NCBI GenBank assembly: GCA_050012355.1
Contig: JBEKHI010000139.1
Span: 1-18,326 of the forward strand
Direction of reading: 5' to 3'
Length of the DNA: 18,326 nt
From: JBEKHI01 sp050012355
GTDB lineage: Bacteria > Actinomycetota > Actinomycetes > Streptosporangiales > Streptosporangiaceae
Notes under the pieces: model-generated
Told to the model about the DNA's origin: nothing
Database searches by the model: none
What the model saw: the letters and a program-made list of their open reading frames with translations, nothing else
Position numbers and translations under genes: made by a program
Part shown: positions 6,058 to 13,109 of the stretch, piece by piece
Position numbering within the stretch: the first letter of the stretch is position 1
Layout of the letters: every line of letters starts with the position of its first letter

Positions 6058-6864
6058 TCAGCTCTGGCAAACGGTGGTGACCGCCACCGCGGTGTAGTGG
6101 GTCGTGAAGGCGCCGCCCGCGGCATCTACGGCGTCACCGAGCCCGGCCAGCAGCTCGGTCTGCGCCTCCGGCGGGATCGCGGAGAAGCCGCCGAACGTCG
6201 GGACCTGCTCTAGCAACTCGTCGCGGGTATAGCGGCGATCCCAGTCGTAACGCCAGCGCTCCGGTTCGCCGAACGCGGCCGCCTGCCGTATCCCGCCCTC
6301 GGCCTTGACGAAGATCGCCGAGTACGCGTCCAGGGTGGGCATCACGCCCCGGACGTACGGCGAATCCGGCAGCACCCGTCGGTAGACCTGCCGGAAGGAC
6401 TCGGCCAGATCGTCCGGCGCCTGGGACACGTACCAGAACAGCGCCAGCCGGCCGCCCGGACGCAGCACCCGCGCGGCCTTCGCGGCGCCCGCGGCCGGGT
6501 CTACCCAGTGCCAGGCCATCCCCGCGATGACCGCGTCGAAGGTGCGGCCCGCGTCGTCCCAGTCCTCGAACGTGGAGACCTCCACTGTCAGGCCGTGCCG
6601 CCGGGCCAGGGCGGCCATCTGCTCGTCGGGATCAATCCCGAGGACCTGGCAGCCCATCGCCTGGAACTGCCGGGCGGCGATGCCGGTGCCGCAGCCGACG
6701 TCGAGGAATTCGCGTCCAGGACTGGCGGCGACGACGCGTTCCACCAGGGCGTCCGGATAGCGCGGCCGCACCCGGTCGTAGCTGTCGGCGTTGGTGCCGA
6801 AGGACTCCGCGACCTGACGTGCCTGGTGCAGCTGGGGCGGGGGTTCCGGAGGTAGAGTGGTCAT
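6058..6864 (-). CDS. Class I SAM-dependent methyltransferase
   Basis: A 268-aa cytosolic protein of the UbiE/Methyltransf_11 group. Motif I is LDVGCGTG (54-61), the acidic SAM-ribose residue is Asp78 in VLGIDPDEQM, motif post-II is FDAVIAGMAWHW (109-120) and motif III is ARVLRPGGRLALFWY. The FGTNADSYDRVRPRYPDAL lead-in and the WHW signature are shared with a broad actinobacterial family whose substrates are mostly unknown, usually small molecules. The ATG at 6864 is preceded by TTGACG, an 18-nt spacer, TAAAGT and exactly 6 nt, so the mRNA is predicted leaderless. A tandem palindrome overlies that promoter, and the divergent TetR regulator is the obvious repressor. TetR-controlled methyltransferases can modify a drug or signal; that role is inference. 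Confidence 0.92.
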   Translation of the reverse strand: MTTLPPEPPPQLHQARQVAESFGTNADSYDRVRPRYPDALVERVVAASPGREFLDVGCGTGIAARQFQAMGCQVLGIDPDEQMAALARRHGLTVEVSTFEDWDDAGRTFDAVIAGMAWHWVDPAAGAAKAARVLRPGGRLALFWYVSQAPDDLAESFRQVYRRVLPDSPYVRGVMPTLDAYSAIFVKAEGGIRQAAAFGEPERWRYDWDRRYTRDELLEQVPTFGGFSAIPPEAQTELLAGLGDAVDAAGGAFTTHYTAVAVTTVCQS

Positions 6865-6900
6865 GCGCCCACTTTAAGTGGGCATGTGCCCACTCGTCAA
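6865..6900. promoter_or_regulatory. Methyltransferase promoter overlapped by a three-half-site TetR-type operator
   Basis: Half sites: GCCCACTT (6867-6874), AAGTGGGC (6876-6883), GCCCACT (6888-6894). The first two form a perfect 17-bp palindrome centred on 6875; the second and third form another with a 4-bp ATGT centre. On the minus strand the -35 TTGACG is 6895-6900 and the -10 TAAAGT is 6871-6876, so a bound repressor would cover both boxes. Confidence 0.8.
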
Positions 6901-6911
6901 AGGAATCCGCT

Positions 6912-7643
6912 ATGCCGACCGGAGTAGCCATCCGTGACCCGCGCGAACAGCTGTTCAGCGCGGCGGAACGCATCCTGCTCCGCGACGGGCCGAGCGCGCT
7001 GACTAGCAGGGCGGTCACCGACGAGGCGGGGGTGGCCAAGGGCGTGCTGCACCGGCACTTCGCCGATTTCGACGACTTCCTCGCGCAGTTCGTGCTGGAC
7101 CGGGTCGAGCGGATGGACCGCCAGACCGAGATGCTCCGCCACCTCGCCGGCTTCGGCACCGTGGCTGGCAACCTCACGTCGGCGCTGACCGGGCTTTTCG
7201 GATCAGCCGCGGTGGCGATCGTCCCCCTGGTCATCTCCCGTGAGGGACTCCGCACTCGGCTGCGCGAGTCCTGGCCCGCCGGTGTTCCGGTCATTACCCA
7301 GGCGGCCGAGATCATCGCGGACTACCTGCGGGCCGAGCGCGACCTGGGCCGGGTCGCGGCTGACGCCGATGTCGACACGCTGGCCGTGATGCTGATCGCG
7401 ACCACCCAGATGGAGTTCACCGCCAAGGACGGCGCCGAGCTAGCTGCGGAAGCCGTCGACCGGATCGTGGCCGCGGTTCTGTCCGGCGCCCGGTCCGAGC
7501 GGGTCCGCCAGATCAAAGAACGGCTCAGCGATCAGGCCCCAGCGAACCGCGAAGCGCCCGGACGCGGGTTACGCCAGGGCTACCCAGGGCTACCGCCCCC
7601 GTCCGGCGACAAAAGCCACATAAGGGGCATATCGCCAGGCTGA
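6912..7643 (+). CDS. TetR-family transcriptional regulator
   Basis: A 243-aa protein with an N-terminal TetR DNA-binding domain: REQLFSAAERILLRDGPSAL (11-30), then the helix-turn-helix TSRAVTDEAGVAKGVLHRHF (31-50) with the usual F-x-D/E-K-x-x-L-like continuation ADFDDFLAQF. Residues about 70-210 form the alpha-helical ligand-binding and dimer domain, matching a usual TetR of about 200 aa; the last 30 residues (rich in Pro, Gly and Arg) are an unstructured extension. The ATG at 6912 has an AAAGGA ribosome site 8 nt upstream; upstream in-frame codons run through the operator and are not credible. It diverges from the methyltransferase across a double palindrome and probably represses both genes. 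The stop is followed within 4 nt by a dispersed repeat. Confidence 0.92.
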   Translation: MPTGVAIRDPREQLFSAAERILLRDGPSALTSRAVTDEAGVAKGVLHRHFADFDDFLAQFVLDRVERMDRQTEMLRHLAGFGTVAGNLTSALTGLFGSAAVAIVPLVISREGLRTRLRESWPAGVPVITQAAEIIADYLRAERDLGRVAADADVDTLAVMLIATTQMEFTAKDGAELAAEAVDRIVAAVLSGARSERVRQIKERLSDQAPANREAPGRGLRQGYPGLPPPSGDKSHIRGISPG

Positions 7644-7646
7644 GAA

Positions 7647-7685
7647 CCTTCTACAGCGCTATCGATGGCCCATCGATGGGGTGCC
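7647..7685 (-). repeat. Dispersed palindromic repeat, copy A
   Basis: The left arm (7647-7668) starts CCTTCTACAGCGCT and matches the reverse complement of 14238-14259 at 20 of 22 positions. The core 7661-7679 contains ATCGATGG-C-CCATCGAT, a perfect 17-bp palindrome that is also present in variant form at 14198-14216 and 17537-17555. It follows the TetR stop by 3 nt and may double as a terminator. Confidence 0.65.
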
Positions 7686-7761
7686 GGGGCGGGTGCGGGA
7701 GCCTGCGGCAACCGGGCGGTAGTGATCTCAGGTCACTTGCGAAACACGCGTCACTTTCCGG

Positions 7762-7816
7762 CATCCGTCAACTGACGGATGTTTCGCCATGCAATTTGCA
7801 GCACTATTTCTAGTGC
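7762..7816. promoter_or_regulatory. Two palindromes upstream of the 79-aa gene
   Basis: CATCCGTCA (7762-7770) and TGACGGATG (7773-7781) form a perfect 9-bp inverted repeat around AC. GCACTA (7801-7806) and TAGTGC (7811-7816) form a 6-bp inverted repeat around TTTC, 36 nt before the GTG start. The 208-nt gap between the TetR gene and this one holds nothing else I can name; it is noticeably richer in A/T from 7740 on. Confidence 0.45.
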
Positions 7817-7852
7817 AACGGGCATCGAAACCAGCGCACGCGAGGTGACAGG

Positions 7853-8092
7853 GTGGAACGCAAGGTACAGCGGGACATAGCGGGACCTGTCTGGGGTATC
7901 TGGCCGGGACCGGGACGTGGATACATCACTCTTGAGCATGACATGCTGGTTATAGCGGATGCACTTGAGGCGCTCTGGGTGCTGCGCGCCAGGCGCCGTG
8001 AGATGGAAGCGATTCTTGCTGCGAGTTCTGGTGGGGTGACGTTTCCCGCCATCCGCCAGCCTGAGCCGCGGAGGATCGCCAGGGCCTTTTAA
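7853..8092 (+). CDS. Hypothetical protein, 79 aa, atypical codon use
   Basis: The frame starts at GTG 7853 with a GAGG ribosome site 7 nt upstream and ends at TAA 8090-8092. The protein is MERKVQRDIAGPVWGIWPGP, then a hydrophobic/helical middle (LEHDMLVIADALEALWVLRARRREMEAI as visible features: a Leu/Ala-rich helix followed by an Arg cluster at about 45-50) and a basic end. No family is recognised and it has no signal peptide. Third codon positions are much less G/C-rich than in the neighbours (many codons such as gga, ata, ctt, gct), which suggests recent acquisition or weak selection. It converges on the DUF2255 gene with a 2-nt gap. Confidence 0.5.
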   Translation: MERKVQRDIAGPVWGIWPGPGRGYITLEHDMLVIADALEALWVLRARRREMEAILAASSGGVTFPAIRQPEPRRIARAF

Positions 8093-8094
8093 CG

Positions 8095-8469
8095 TTACCT
8101 CGGGATAAGGCGGATGGTGGTGGCTCGCGCTTCCGGGGTCAGCATCGGGCCGACGTAGTCCGGCCAGCGTGCGTACTTCGTCTGGTAGGCGGCGTCGATC
8201 CGGTCGTTGACTTCGGGATCGGTCTCATCGGCGAAGGTGACGTCCGTCTCGACGCCACCAGAGTGGATACGGCCTTCCTTACGGGTTCTGGTGCCGCGGT
8301 ACCACGGACCGTCCGGGCCTTTATACGCGCGGACGTACAGGTCGCTACCGTCCCGGACCACCCACATCGTCACCGGGTTGCGCAGCGAGTCGTCGGCCCG
8401 CAGCGAGGCGAGGTTCAGTTCCTCGGCCTTCCCGATCCTGGTGAGCTCGTCGTCCGTCCACGTCGGCAT
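8095..8469 (-). CDS. DUF2255 family protein
   Basis: A 124-aa soluble protein starting MPTWTDDELTRIGKAEELNL. The run NPVTMWVVRDGSDLYVRAYK, the following GPWYRGTRTRKEGRI and the VTFADETDPEVNDRIDAAY segment are the characteristic order of DUF2255, a small beta-rich family related in shape to nitroreductase-like (DUF385) proteins; function is unknown. The ATG at 8469 is preferred because GGGAG lies 9 nt upstream; the ATG at 8478 would touch that site. A 14-bp palindrome lies 32 nt before the start. Orientation is the same as the upstream mannosidase gene, 61 nt away, but the palindrome suggests separate control. Confidence 0.88.
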   Translation of the reverse strand: MPTWTDDELTRIGKAEELNLASLRADDSLRNPVTMWVVRDGSDLYVRAYKGPDGPWYRGTRTRKEGRIHSGGVETDVTFADETDPEVNDRIDAAYQTKYARWPDYVGPMLTPEARATTIRLIPR

Positions 8470-8501
8470 TAGCAGCATCTCCCTTGGTACTGGGCTGGCC
8501 C

Positions 8502-8515
8502 TGGGTAATTACCCA
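8502..8515. promoter_or_regulatory. 14-bp perfect palindrome upstream of the DUF2255 gene
   Basis: TGGGTAATTACCCA reads the same on both strands. It lies between the stop of the mannosidase gene (8531) and the DUF2255 start (8469). Candidate operator; a role in termination is less likely since there is no loop. Confidence 0.5.
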
Positions 8516-8530
8516 CTTTCGCCCGGTGAT

Positions 8531-11500
8531 TCACCCGCCGGAGCCGATCGCGAAGATGCCGATGTCGCCGCCGGACCCGGTCGGGAGGGTGACGCTCGCG
8601 ACGGTCTTGCCGGATTCCAGTGCCGCGCTGAGCGAGTAGATGTACGTCGTCACCGGTTGGCTGATGCCGCTGGTCAGGTTCCGGTACCCGGTGGTGGCGG
8701 CGATCGTGTCGGCCGACGGCAGGGTGTACGCGCCGCCACCGAGCGTCCAGTCGGCGAACGTCACCGGTACCTGCTGGGTGGATCCGTCGGTGTAGGTCAC
8801 GGTCAGCGTCCCGGTGGCGCCGGTACTGCTCGCGTCGATCGCGCTGCCGAGCAGGCCGATCGTGGTCGCGCCCGCTGGCAGGCTGACCGGTATCACCTGG
8901 CCCGCCGACTCGATGCTGTCCAGCGTGCCGGGCTCCTCGTCCGGCCAGGTGTAGCTGATCCCGCCCACGGTGACGGCGGCGCCCGGCGTGAAGCCGTCGG
9001 CGGCGAGCGCGTTCGCCGAGTATGTGTACCCGGAACCCTCGTAGCCCTCGGGCACGTCCTGGCCGTCGGAGGAAACCCCGACGTCGTTGTAGTACGGCCA
9101 GGTCTCGCCCGCCGTCGCGACGTCCACGCTCAGGTCGGTGCTGCTCCCGGCCGCGCTGAATCCGACCGCGTAGCTACCCGTCGTGGAACCGGCGGTCACG
9201 GTGAGACTGACATTCGCCGTTCTGGACGGAGCTACAGTGATCGACCCGGCACTCGAGCTCAGCGTGATCCCGGACGGAGGTGTCGCGGTCCAGTGCGCGG
9301 TGAGCGGACGCGAGCCGAGGTTCTCCACGGTGAACGTCGCCGTGCCCGACGCGCCGGGGGAGAGGATGAGGCCGCTCGCCGGAGTGGCGCCGGTCAGCAC
9401 CGACTTGGCGCCGAGCGGATCGGATGGGGGACTCGCGCCCCATTCGGTATCGGCCGTCGCGCCGAGGTCATAATCGATCGTCCTCAGTCCGCGCAGCGTC
9501 ACGTACGCGTTGCCGGACGGCCGGCCGTTCACGGTGACTCCCTGCACGTAGAGGTCATCGGGCGCGCCCGGCGCGTCGATCGTCACCGCGCCATCGATCC
9601 GGATTCGCGGAAAGGCAGGACTTGCCAGGACCATAACGTCGGTGCCCGGTGTTTCCGGGTACATGCCAAGCTCGTCCCACACGAACGCGGCGCTCAGCGC
9701 CCCTAGGTCGTCGTTACCAGGTTCTCCGGCCGGGGTGTCCGAATAGAGCTCGTCCGCGACCTCCCTGACCGACTGCTGGGTGAGGTAGGACGCGCCCGCG
9801 TAGTCGTACTCCCACGGGATCTCCAGGCTCGGCTCGTTGCCGAGGTCCGCGTTGAGCGAGCCGGGGCTGGTGATGTCACTCATCAGGCCGTTCAGCCGGG
9901 TGACCCAGGCCGCGTCGCCGCCCGCCGCCTGGATGAGCGTGCGCAGCGCGAACGGGACCATCGGGGTGTACTGCGCGGAACTGCCCTCGACGAAGCCGGA
10001 CTCCGTGCTGGGGCTGAAGTCGCCGAGCCAGGTGCCGTTGGTCATTCTTGCCTGCAGGTAACCGGTCCCGGCGTTGAAGACGTTCTCCCAGTCCTGCGCC
10101 CGGGTGGCGAAGCCGCGGTAGTCGCCCTCGTCGCCGGTCTCTTGGGCGAGGGAGGCGATCGCGTAGTCGTCGGTGTCGTACTCGAGCTGGGTGGAGACCG
10201 GGCCGTAGAAGTTGCAGCAGCCATAAGTGCCGTCGAACGGCAGGTAGCCGTACTCGTCTTCGAGCTGCTGGCCGGGCCTGATGTCGTTCGTGCTGGTGGC
10301 CTCCGCGATCATGTCGTGCAGCGCCGTCGTCACGTCGAAGTCGCGGGCGCCGAACGCGTAGGCGTCGGCAATGATCGCGTCGGTGGGATCGCCGACCTGC
10401 ACGAAGGTCTCCCCGTTGCCGAGGTTCCACTTGGGCAGCTCGCCGGTCTGGGCGTAGTCGTTCAGCATCGAGGTGATCGCATCGCTGGTCTGTCTGGGTG
10501 CCACCAGCGCCGCGAGTTGCACCTGGCCTCGGTAGATATCCCAGCCAGACCAGTTCGCGTACTCGGTGCTCGTTGTCGTGTGCAGCTTGCCGTCGAACCC
10601 GGTGTACTGCCCGTTGACGTCGCTGAAGGTGCTCGGGTCGAGCAGCGAGTGGTAGAGCGCGGTGTAGAACTCGGTCTGCTGGGCGGTGCTGCCGCCGGCC
10701 ACCTCGATCTTGCTCAGCAGCGCGTTCCACGCTTTGACGTTGGCACCGCGGACCGCGCCGAAGTCCCAGCCGGGTATCTCGGTCTCCCGGTTCAGCGCCG
10801 CGTTCGCGTCACTGGTGTAGGAGATGCCGACCTTGGCGGTCACCTCATGGGTGGCGAAGGTCAGCGCGATCCCGCCGGGGATGGTGGCGCCGGTGTCACT
10901 GCGGCCGTTCCAGGTAGACGTGGCGGTGAACGGCTGGCTGAACACGATGTCGAAGTGCAGCGTGTAGTCGCGCTCCAGCGGATCCGGGTTGCTGCAGAAG
11001 TGACCCGCTTCGACGTCGCCCTCGATCTCGTTATCGCCGATCGTCGCTACCGCGGTCGAGTCGGTCGGGCTCTCGCTGTCGTCCAGCTTGAGCAGCAGGC
11101 TCGCCTGCGAATTCGCCGGGAACGTGAAGGTGCCGATCCCCGCCCGCGTGGTGTCGGTGAGCTGGACCGTGGTCCCGTTGCCAAGCGTCGCCGCGTAGTA
11201 GCCGGTTCGCGCGGTCTCCTGGGTGTGGCTGAACGTCTCGGTGGCGGTCGCGGGGTCGGTGGGCAGGGCGCCGGTGACCGGCAGGATGGGCACGTCGCCG
11301 TAGGCATCGCAGCCCGGACCGGACAGGTGGGTCAGGCTGAACCCGGTGACCGCGGTCGCGGTGTAGCTGTAGCCGCCGCCGTCCGGCCGGCTCGGGTAGG
11401 TGTCCGGACTCCACTGGATCATCCCGAACGGCATGTCAGGCCCGGGGAACTCGTTGACCCCGCCCGAGGTGCCGATGAGCGGATTGACCAGCGAGGCCGG

Positions 11501-11617
11501 GTCTCGCACCGCCGCTGGCGCCGAGGCCGCGTGGGCCGCCGTCGGCGTGATGATCGCCAGGCCGGCCACGACGGTGCCAGCGATCGTGAGCCGCCGGATG
11601 CGCTGAGCAATACCCAT
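8531..11617 (-). CDS. Secreted GH92 family alpha-1,2-mannosidase-like glycosidase with NEW3 and C-terminal carbohydrate-binding-like domains
   Basis: A 1028-aa exported enzyme. Residues 1-30 are a Sec signal peptide (RIRR, hydrophobic core, cleavage after AHA). GH92 motifs run in order: FPGPDMPFGMIQWSPDTYP (57-75), TGFSLTHLSGPGCDAYGD (91-108), WSGWDIYRG, LPKWNLGNGETF, the GFVEGSSAQYT segment with Glu544 as likely general acid, GNEPSLEIPW, and GNDD (634-637) whose Asp residues match the family's base. GH92 enzymes are calcium-dependent inverting exo-mannosidases acting on fungal or host mannans. Residues about 750-825 form a NEW3-like beta domain; 838-1028 (PYYNDVGVSSDG and on) resembles the beta-sandwich modules attached to actinobacterial glycosidases. 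The ATG at 11617 sits 5-6 nt after GGGTG. It diverges from the GntR-ABC operon; shared control is possible but unproven. Confidence 0.94.
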   Translation of the reverse strand: MGIAQRIRRLTIAGTVVAGLAIITPTAAHAASAPAAVRDPASLVNPLIGTSGGVNEFPGPDMPFGMIQWSPDTYPSRPDGGGYSYTATAVTGFSLTHLSGPGCDAYGDVPILPVTGALPTDPATATETFSHTQETARTGYYAATLGNGTTVQLTDTTRAGIGTFTFPANSQASLLLKLDDSESPTDSTAVATIGDNEIEGDVEAGHFCSNPDPLERDYTLHFDIVFSQPFTATSTWNGRSDTGATIPGGIALTFATHEVTAKVGISYTSDANAALNRETEIPGWDFGAVRGANVKAWNALLSKIEVAGGSTAQQTEFYTALYHSLLDPSTFSDVNGQYTGFDGKLHTTTSTEYANWSGWDIYRGQVQLAALVAPRQTSDAITSMLNDYAQTGELPKWNLGNGETFVQVGDPTDAIIADAYAFGARDFDVTTALHDMIAEATSTNDIRPGQQLEDEYGYLPFDGTYGCCNFYGPVSTQLEYDTDDYAIASLAQETGDEGDYRGFATRAQDWENVFNAGTGYLQARMTNGTWLGDFSPSTESGFVEGSSAQYTPMVPFALRTLIQAAGGDAAWVTRLNGLMSDITSPGSLNADLGNEPSLEIPWEYDYAGASYLTQQSVREVADELYSDTPAGEPGNDDLGALSAAFVWDELGMYPETPGTDVMVLASPAFPRIRIDGAVTIDAPGAPDDLYVQGVTVNGRPSGNAYVTLRGLRTIDYDLGATADTEWGASPPSDPLGAKSVLTGATPASGLILSPGASGTATFTVENLGSRPLTAHWTATPPSGITLSSSAGSITVAPSRTANVSLTVTAGSTTGSYAVGFSAAGSSTDLSVDVATAGETWPYYNDVGVSSDGQDVPEGYEGSGYTYSANALAADGFTPGAAVTVGGISYTWPDEEPGTLDSIESAGQVIPVSLPAGATTIGLLGSAIDASSTGATGTLTVTYTDGSTQQVPVTFADWTLGGGAYTLPSADTIAATTGYRNLTSGISQPVTTYIYSLSAALESGKTVASVTLPTGSGGDIGIFAIGSGG

Positions 11618-11699
11618 GTCACCCAGGCAAACATTGCCGGTCGATGCTGTCTAGTTATGTTGCATCCGGGGGGCGAACCTTCATTTCATCGTCACTTTC

Positions 11700-11733
11700 T
11701 TGACACCACGGGCGTTCACTGTATCGTTGTCTT
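11700..11733 (+). promoter_or_regulatory. Strong promoter of the GntR-ABC operon (leaderless)
   Basis: TTGACA (11700-11705), a 16-nt spacer and TATCGT (11722-11727) are followed by exactly 6 nt and the ATG at 11734. There is no Shine-Dalgarno sequence, so the mRNA should begin at the start codon. A small palindrome GGCAA-ACA-TTGCC (11626-11638) lies on the mannosidase side of the same 116-nt gap. Confidence 0.75.
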
Positions 11734-12237
11734 ATGACTATAGATAAAGGAACCAGCGGCGGGTCGCCGATTGAGTTCCGGCTGGACCCCGCGTCGGGGG
11801 TGCCGACCTACCTGCAGCTGGTGCAGCAGGTAGAGCACGCCCTGCGGCTTGGCTACCTCAAGCCCGGTGACCGGCTACCAAAGGTCAGAGATGTGGTCGC
11901 CGCCCTGGCGATCAACCCGAACACCGTGCTCAAGGCTTACCGCGACCTTGAGGGCAAGGGCCTGGCGGCTGGCCGGCCGGGTCAGGGCACGTTCGTTCAG
12001 GCCACCTTGAGCCAGGTCGCGCTGCCGGAGCTGACCGAGTTGCGCCGCCCGCTACTGGCCTGGCTCGCCTCAGCCGACGCGGCCGGGCTCGACGAGGACG
12101 GGATCGTGGCGCTGTTCACGAGTGCGCTGCGGGAATTCCGGGGGGTACGGGGGGTCGTCCCCCCGGGTCAGCAGAGTCGTGACAGACAGCGCCGGCGCCG
12201 TGGTGCGACGGACGCTGAATCGGAGGACATCGCATGA
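11734..12237 (+). CDS. GntR-family regulator, YtrA subfamily
   Basis: A 167-aa repressor-type protein. The winged helix-turn-helix spans about residues 22-90: GVPTYLQLVQQVEHALRLGY, GDRLPKVRDVVAALAINPNT and the recognition helix VLKAYRDLEGKGLA, then GRPGQGTFV. The short helical C-terminus (LLAWLASADAAGLDEDGIVALFTSALREF) is the YtrA-type dimer region, too small to be a metabolite domain. Residues after about 138 (RGVRGVVPPGQQ, Arg-rich) are an unusual extension read from a G6/C6 hairpin region and may reflect a frameshift; most YtrA proteins are near 125-135 aa. Its TGA overlaps the ATPase ATG (ATGA), so it is translationally coupled, the classic YtrA arrangement in which the regulator controls its own ABC exporter. 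Confidence 0.93.
   Translation: MTIDKGTSGGSPIEFRLDPASGVPTYLQLVQQVEHALRLGYLKPGDRLPKVRDVVAALAINPNTVLKAYRDLEGKGLAAGRPGQGTFVQATLSQVALPELTELRRPLLAWLASADAAGLDEDGIVALFTSALREFRGVRGVVPPGQQSRDRQRRRRGATDAESEDIA
12140..12165 (+). other. Poly-G tracts and C7/G7 hairpin inside the regulator 3' end
   Basis: A run of six G (12140-12145), TAC, a second run of six G (12149-12154), TCGT and six C (12159-12164). The second G run with the preceding C pairs perfectly with the C run and following G (7 bp). It is located about 70 nt before the ATPase start, where it could slow ribosomes or polymerase, and it is a prime site for slippage or sequencing error. Confidence 0.65.
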
Positions 12238-13109
12238 ACATCGTTGAGACAACCGGCCTGGGTAGACGCTACGGGCGTTCCTGGGCACTGCGCGACTGCA
12301 CGCTGACCATTCCCGCCGGTCACCTGGCCGCCCTCGTCGGGCCGAACGGCGCCGGCAAGACCACCCTGATGAACATGGTGGTCGGCCTGACCACCCAGAC
12401 CACCGGTACCGCCACCGTGCTCGGCGGCCAGCCGCCCGGGTCGCCGACCGCGCTCGACGGGATCGCGTTCGTGGCGCAGGACGCACCGGTGTACAAGAAC
12501 CTGTCAGTGGCGGACATGCTGCACCTGACACGGAACCTGAACCGGACCTTCGACCAGCGGTTCGCGGGGGCGCGGCTGGCCGAGCTCGGCATCCCGCTGA
12601 AGAAGAAGTCAGGCAAGCTGTCCGGCGGCCAGCAGGCGCAGCTCGCGCTGACCCTGGCGCTGGCTAGGCGGCCGGAGCTGCTGATACTCGACGAGCCGCT
12701 GGCCGCGCTCGACCCGCTGGCCAGGCAGGACTTCCTGGCCTCGGTCATGACGGCGATGGCCGACGACGGAGTCTCCGTGCTGTTGTCCTCGCATGCGCTG
12801 GCCGAGCTGGAGCGGGTGGCCGACTATCTCGTCATCCTGGCGAATGGCGAGATGCGGCTGGCCGGCGAGGTCGATGACCTGCTCGCCGAGCATCAGGTGC
12901 TGACCGGCCCGGCCGCCGAGGCGGACGCGTACGCGCGGCGGTTGTCCGCCGTGCAGGTCAAGCGGGCCGCGGCCCAGGCTCACCTGCTGGTCCGTAACGC
13001 CTCCCCGGTCGGGGCCGGCTGGGAGTCGCACCCGGTCAGCCTCGAAGAACTCACCCTGGCCTACCTGCGCGCGCCCGTCGCGCAGGCCGTCGACAAGGAG
13101 GCGGCGTGA
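12234..13109 (+). CDS. ABC transporter ATP-binding protein
   Basis: A 291-aa nucleotide-binding subunit. Walker A is GPNGAGKT (36-43), the Q-loop Gln is 82 in FVAQDAPVY, the signature is LSGGQ (129-133), Walker B is ILDEP (151-155), the D-loop follows as LAALD and the switch His is 187 in SSHAL. The C-terminal 80 residues lack a known domain and, as in other single-domain DrrA/YtrB-like ATPases, may contact the permease. It starts inside the regulator stop (ATGA overlap) and its own stop overlaps the permease ATG by 1 nt, so the three genes form one operon. Together with the permease it powers an exporter, probably for a cell-envelope-active compound or for envelope stress, as for related YtrA-linked systems; the substrate is unknown. 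Confidence 0.95.
   Translation: MNIVETTGLGRRYGRSWALRDCTLTIPAGHLAALVGPNGAGKTTLMNMVVGLTTQTTGTATVLGGQPPGSPTALDGIAFVAQDAPVYKNLSVADMLHLTRNLNRTFDQRFAGARLAELGIPLKKKSGKLSGGQQAQLALTLALARRPELLILDEPLAALDPLARQDFLASVMTAMADDGVSVLLSSHALAELERVADYLVILANGEMRLAGEVDDLLAEHQVLTGPAAEADAYARRLSAVQVKRAAAQAHLLVRNASPVGAGWESHPVSLEELTLAYLRAPVAQAVDKEAA

Noticed and set aside
8207..11737. Long open frames on the plus strand opposite the GH92 gene (499 and 531 codons).
   Set aside because: They are shadows of a strongly conserved minus-strand gene in high-GC DNA; their translations are Arg/Gly-rich and show no domains.
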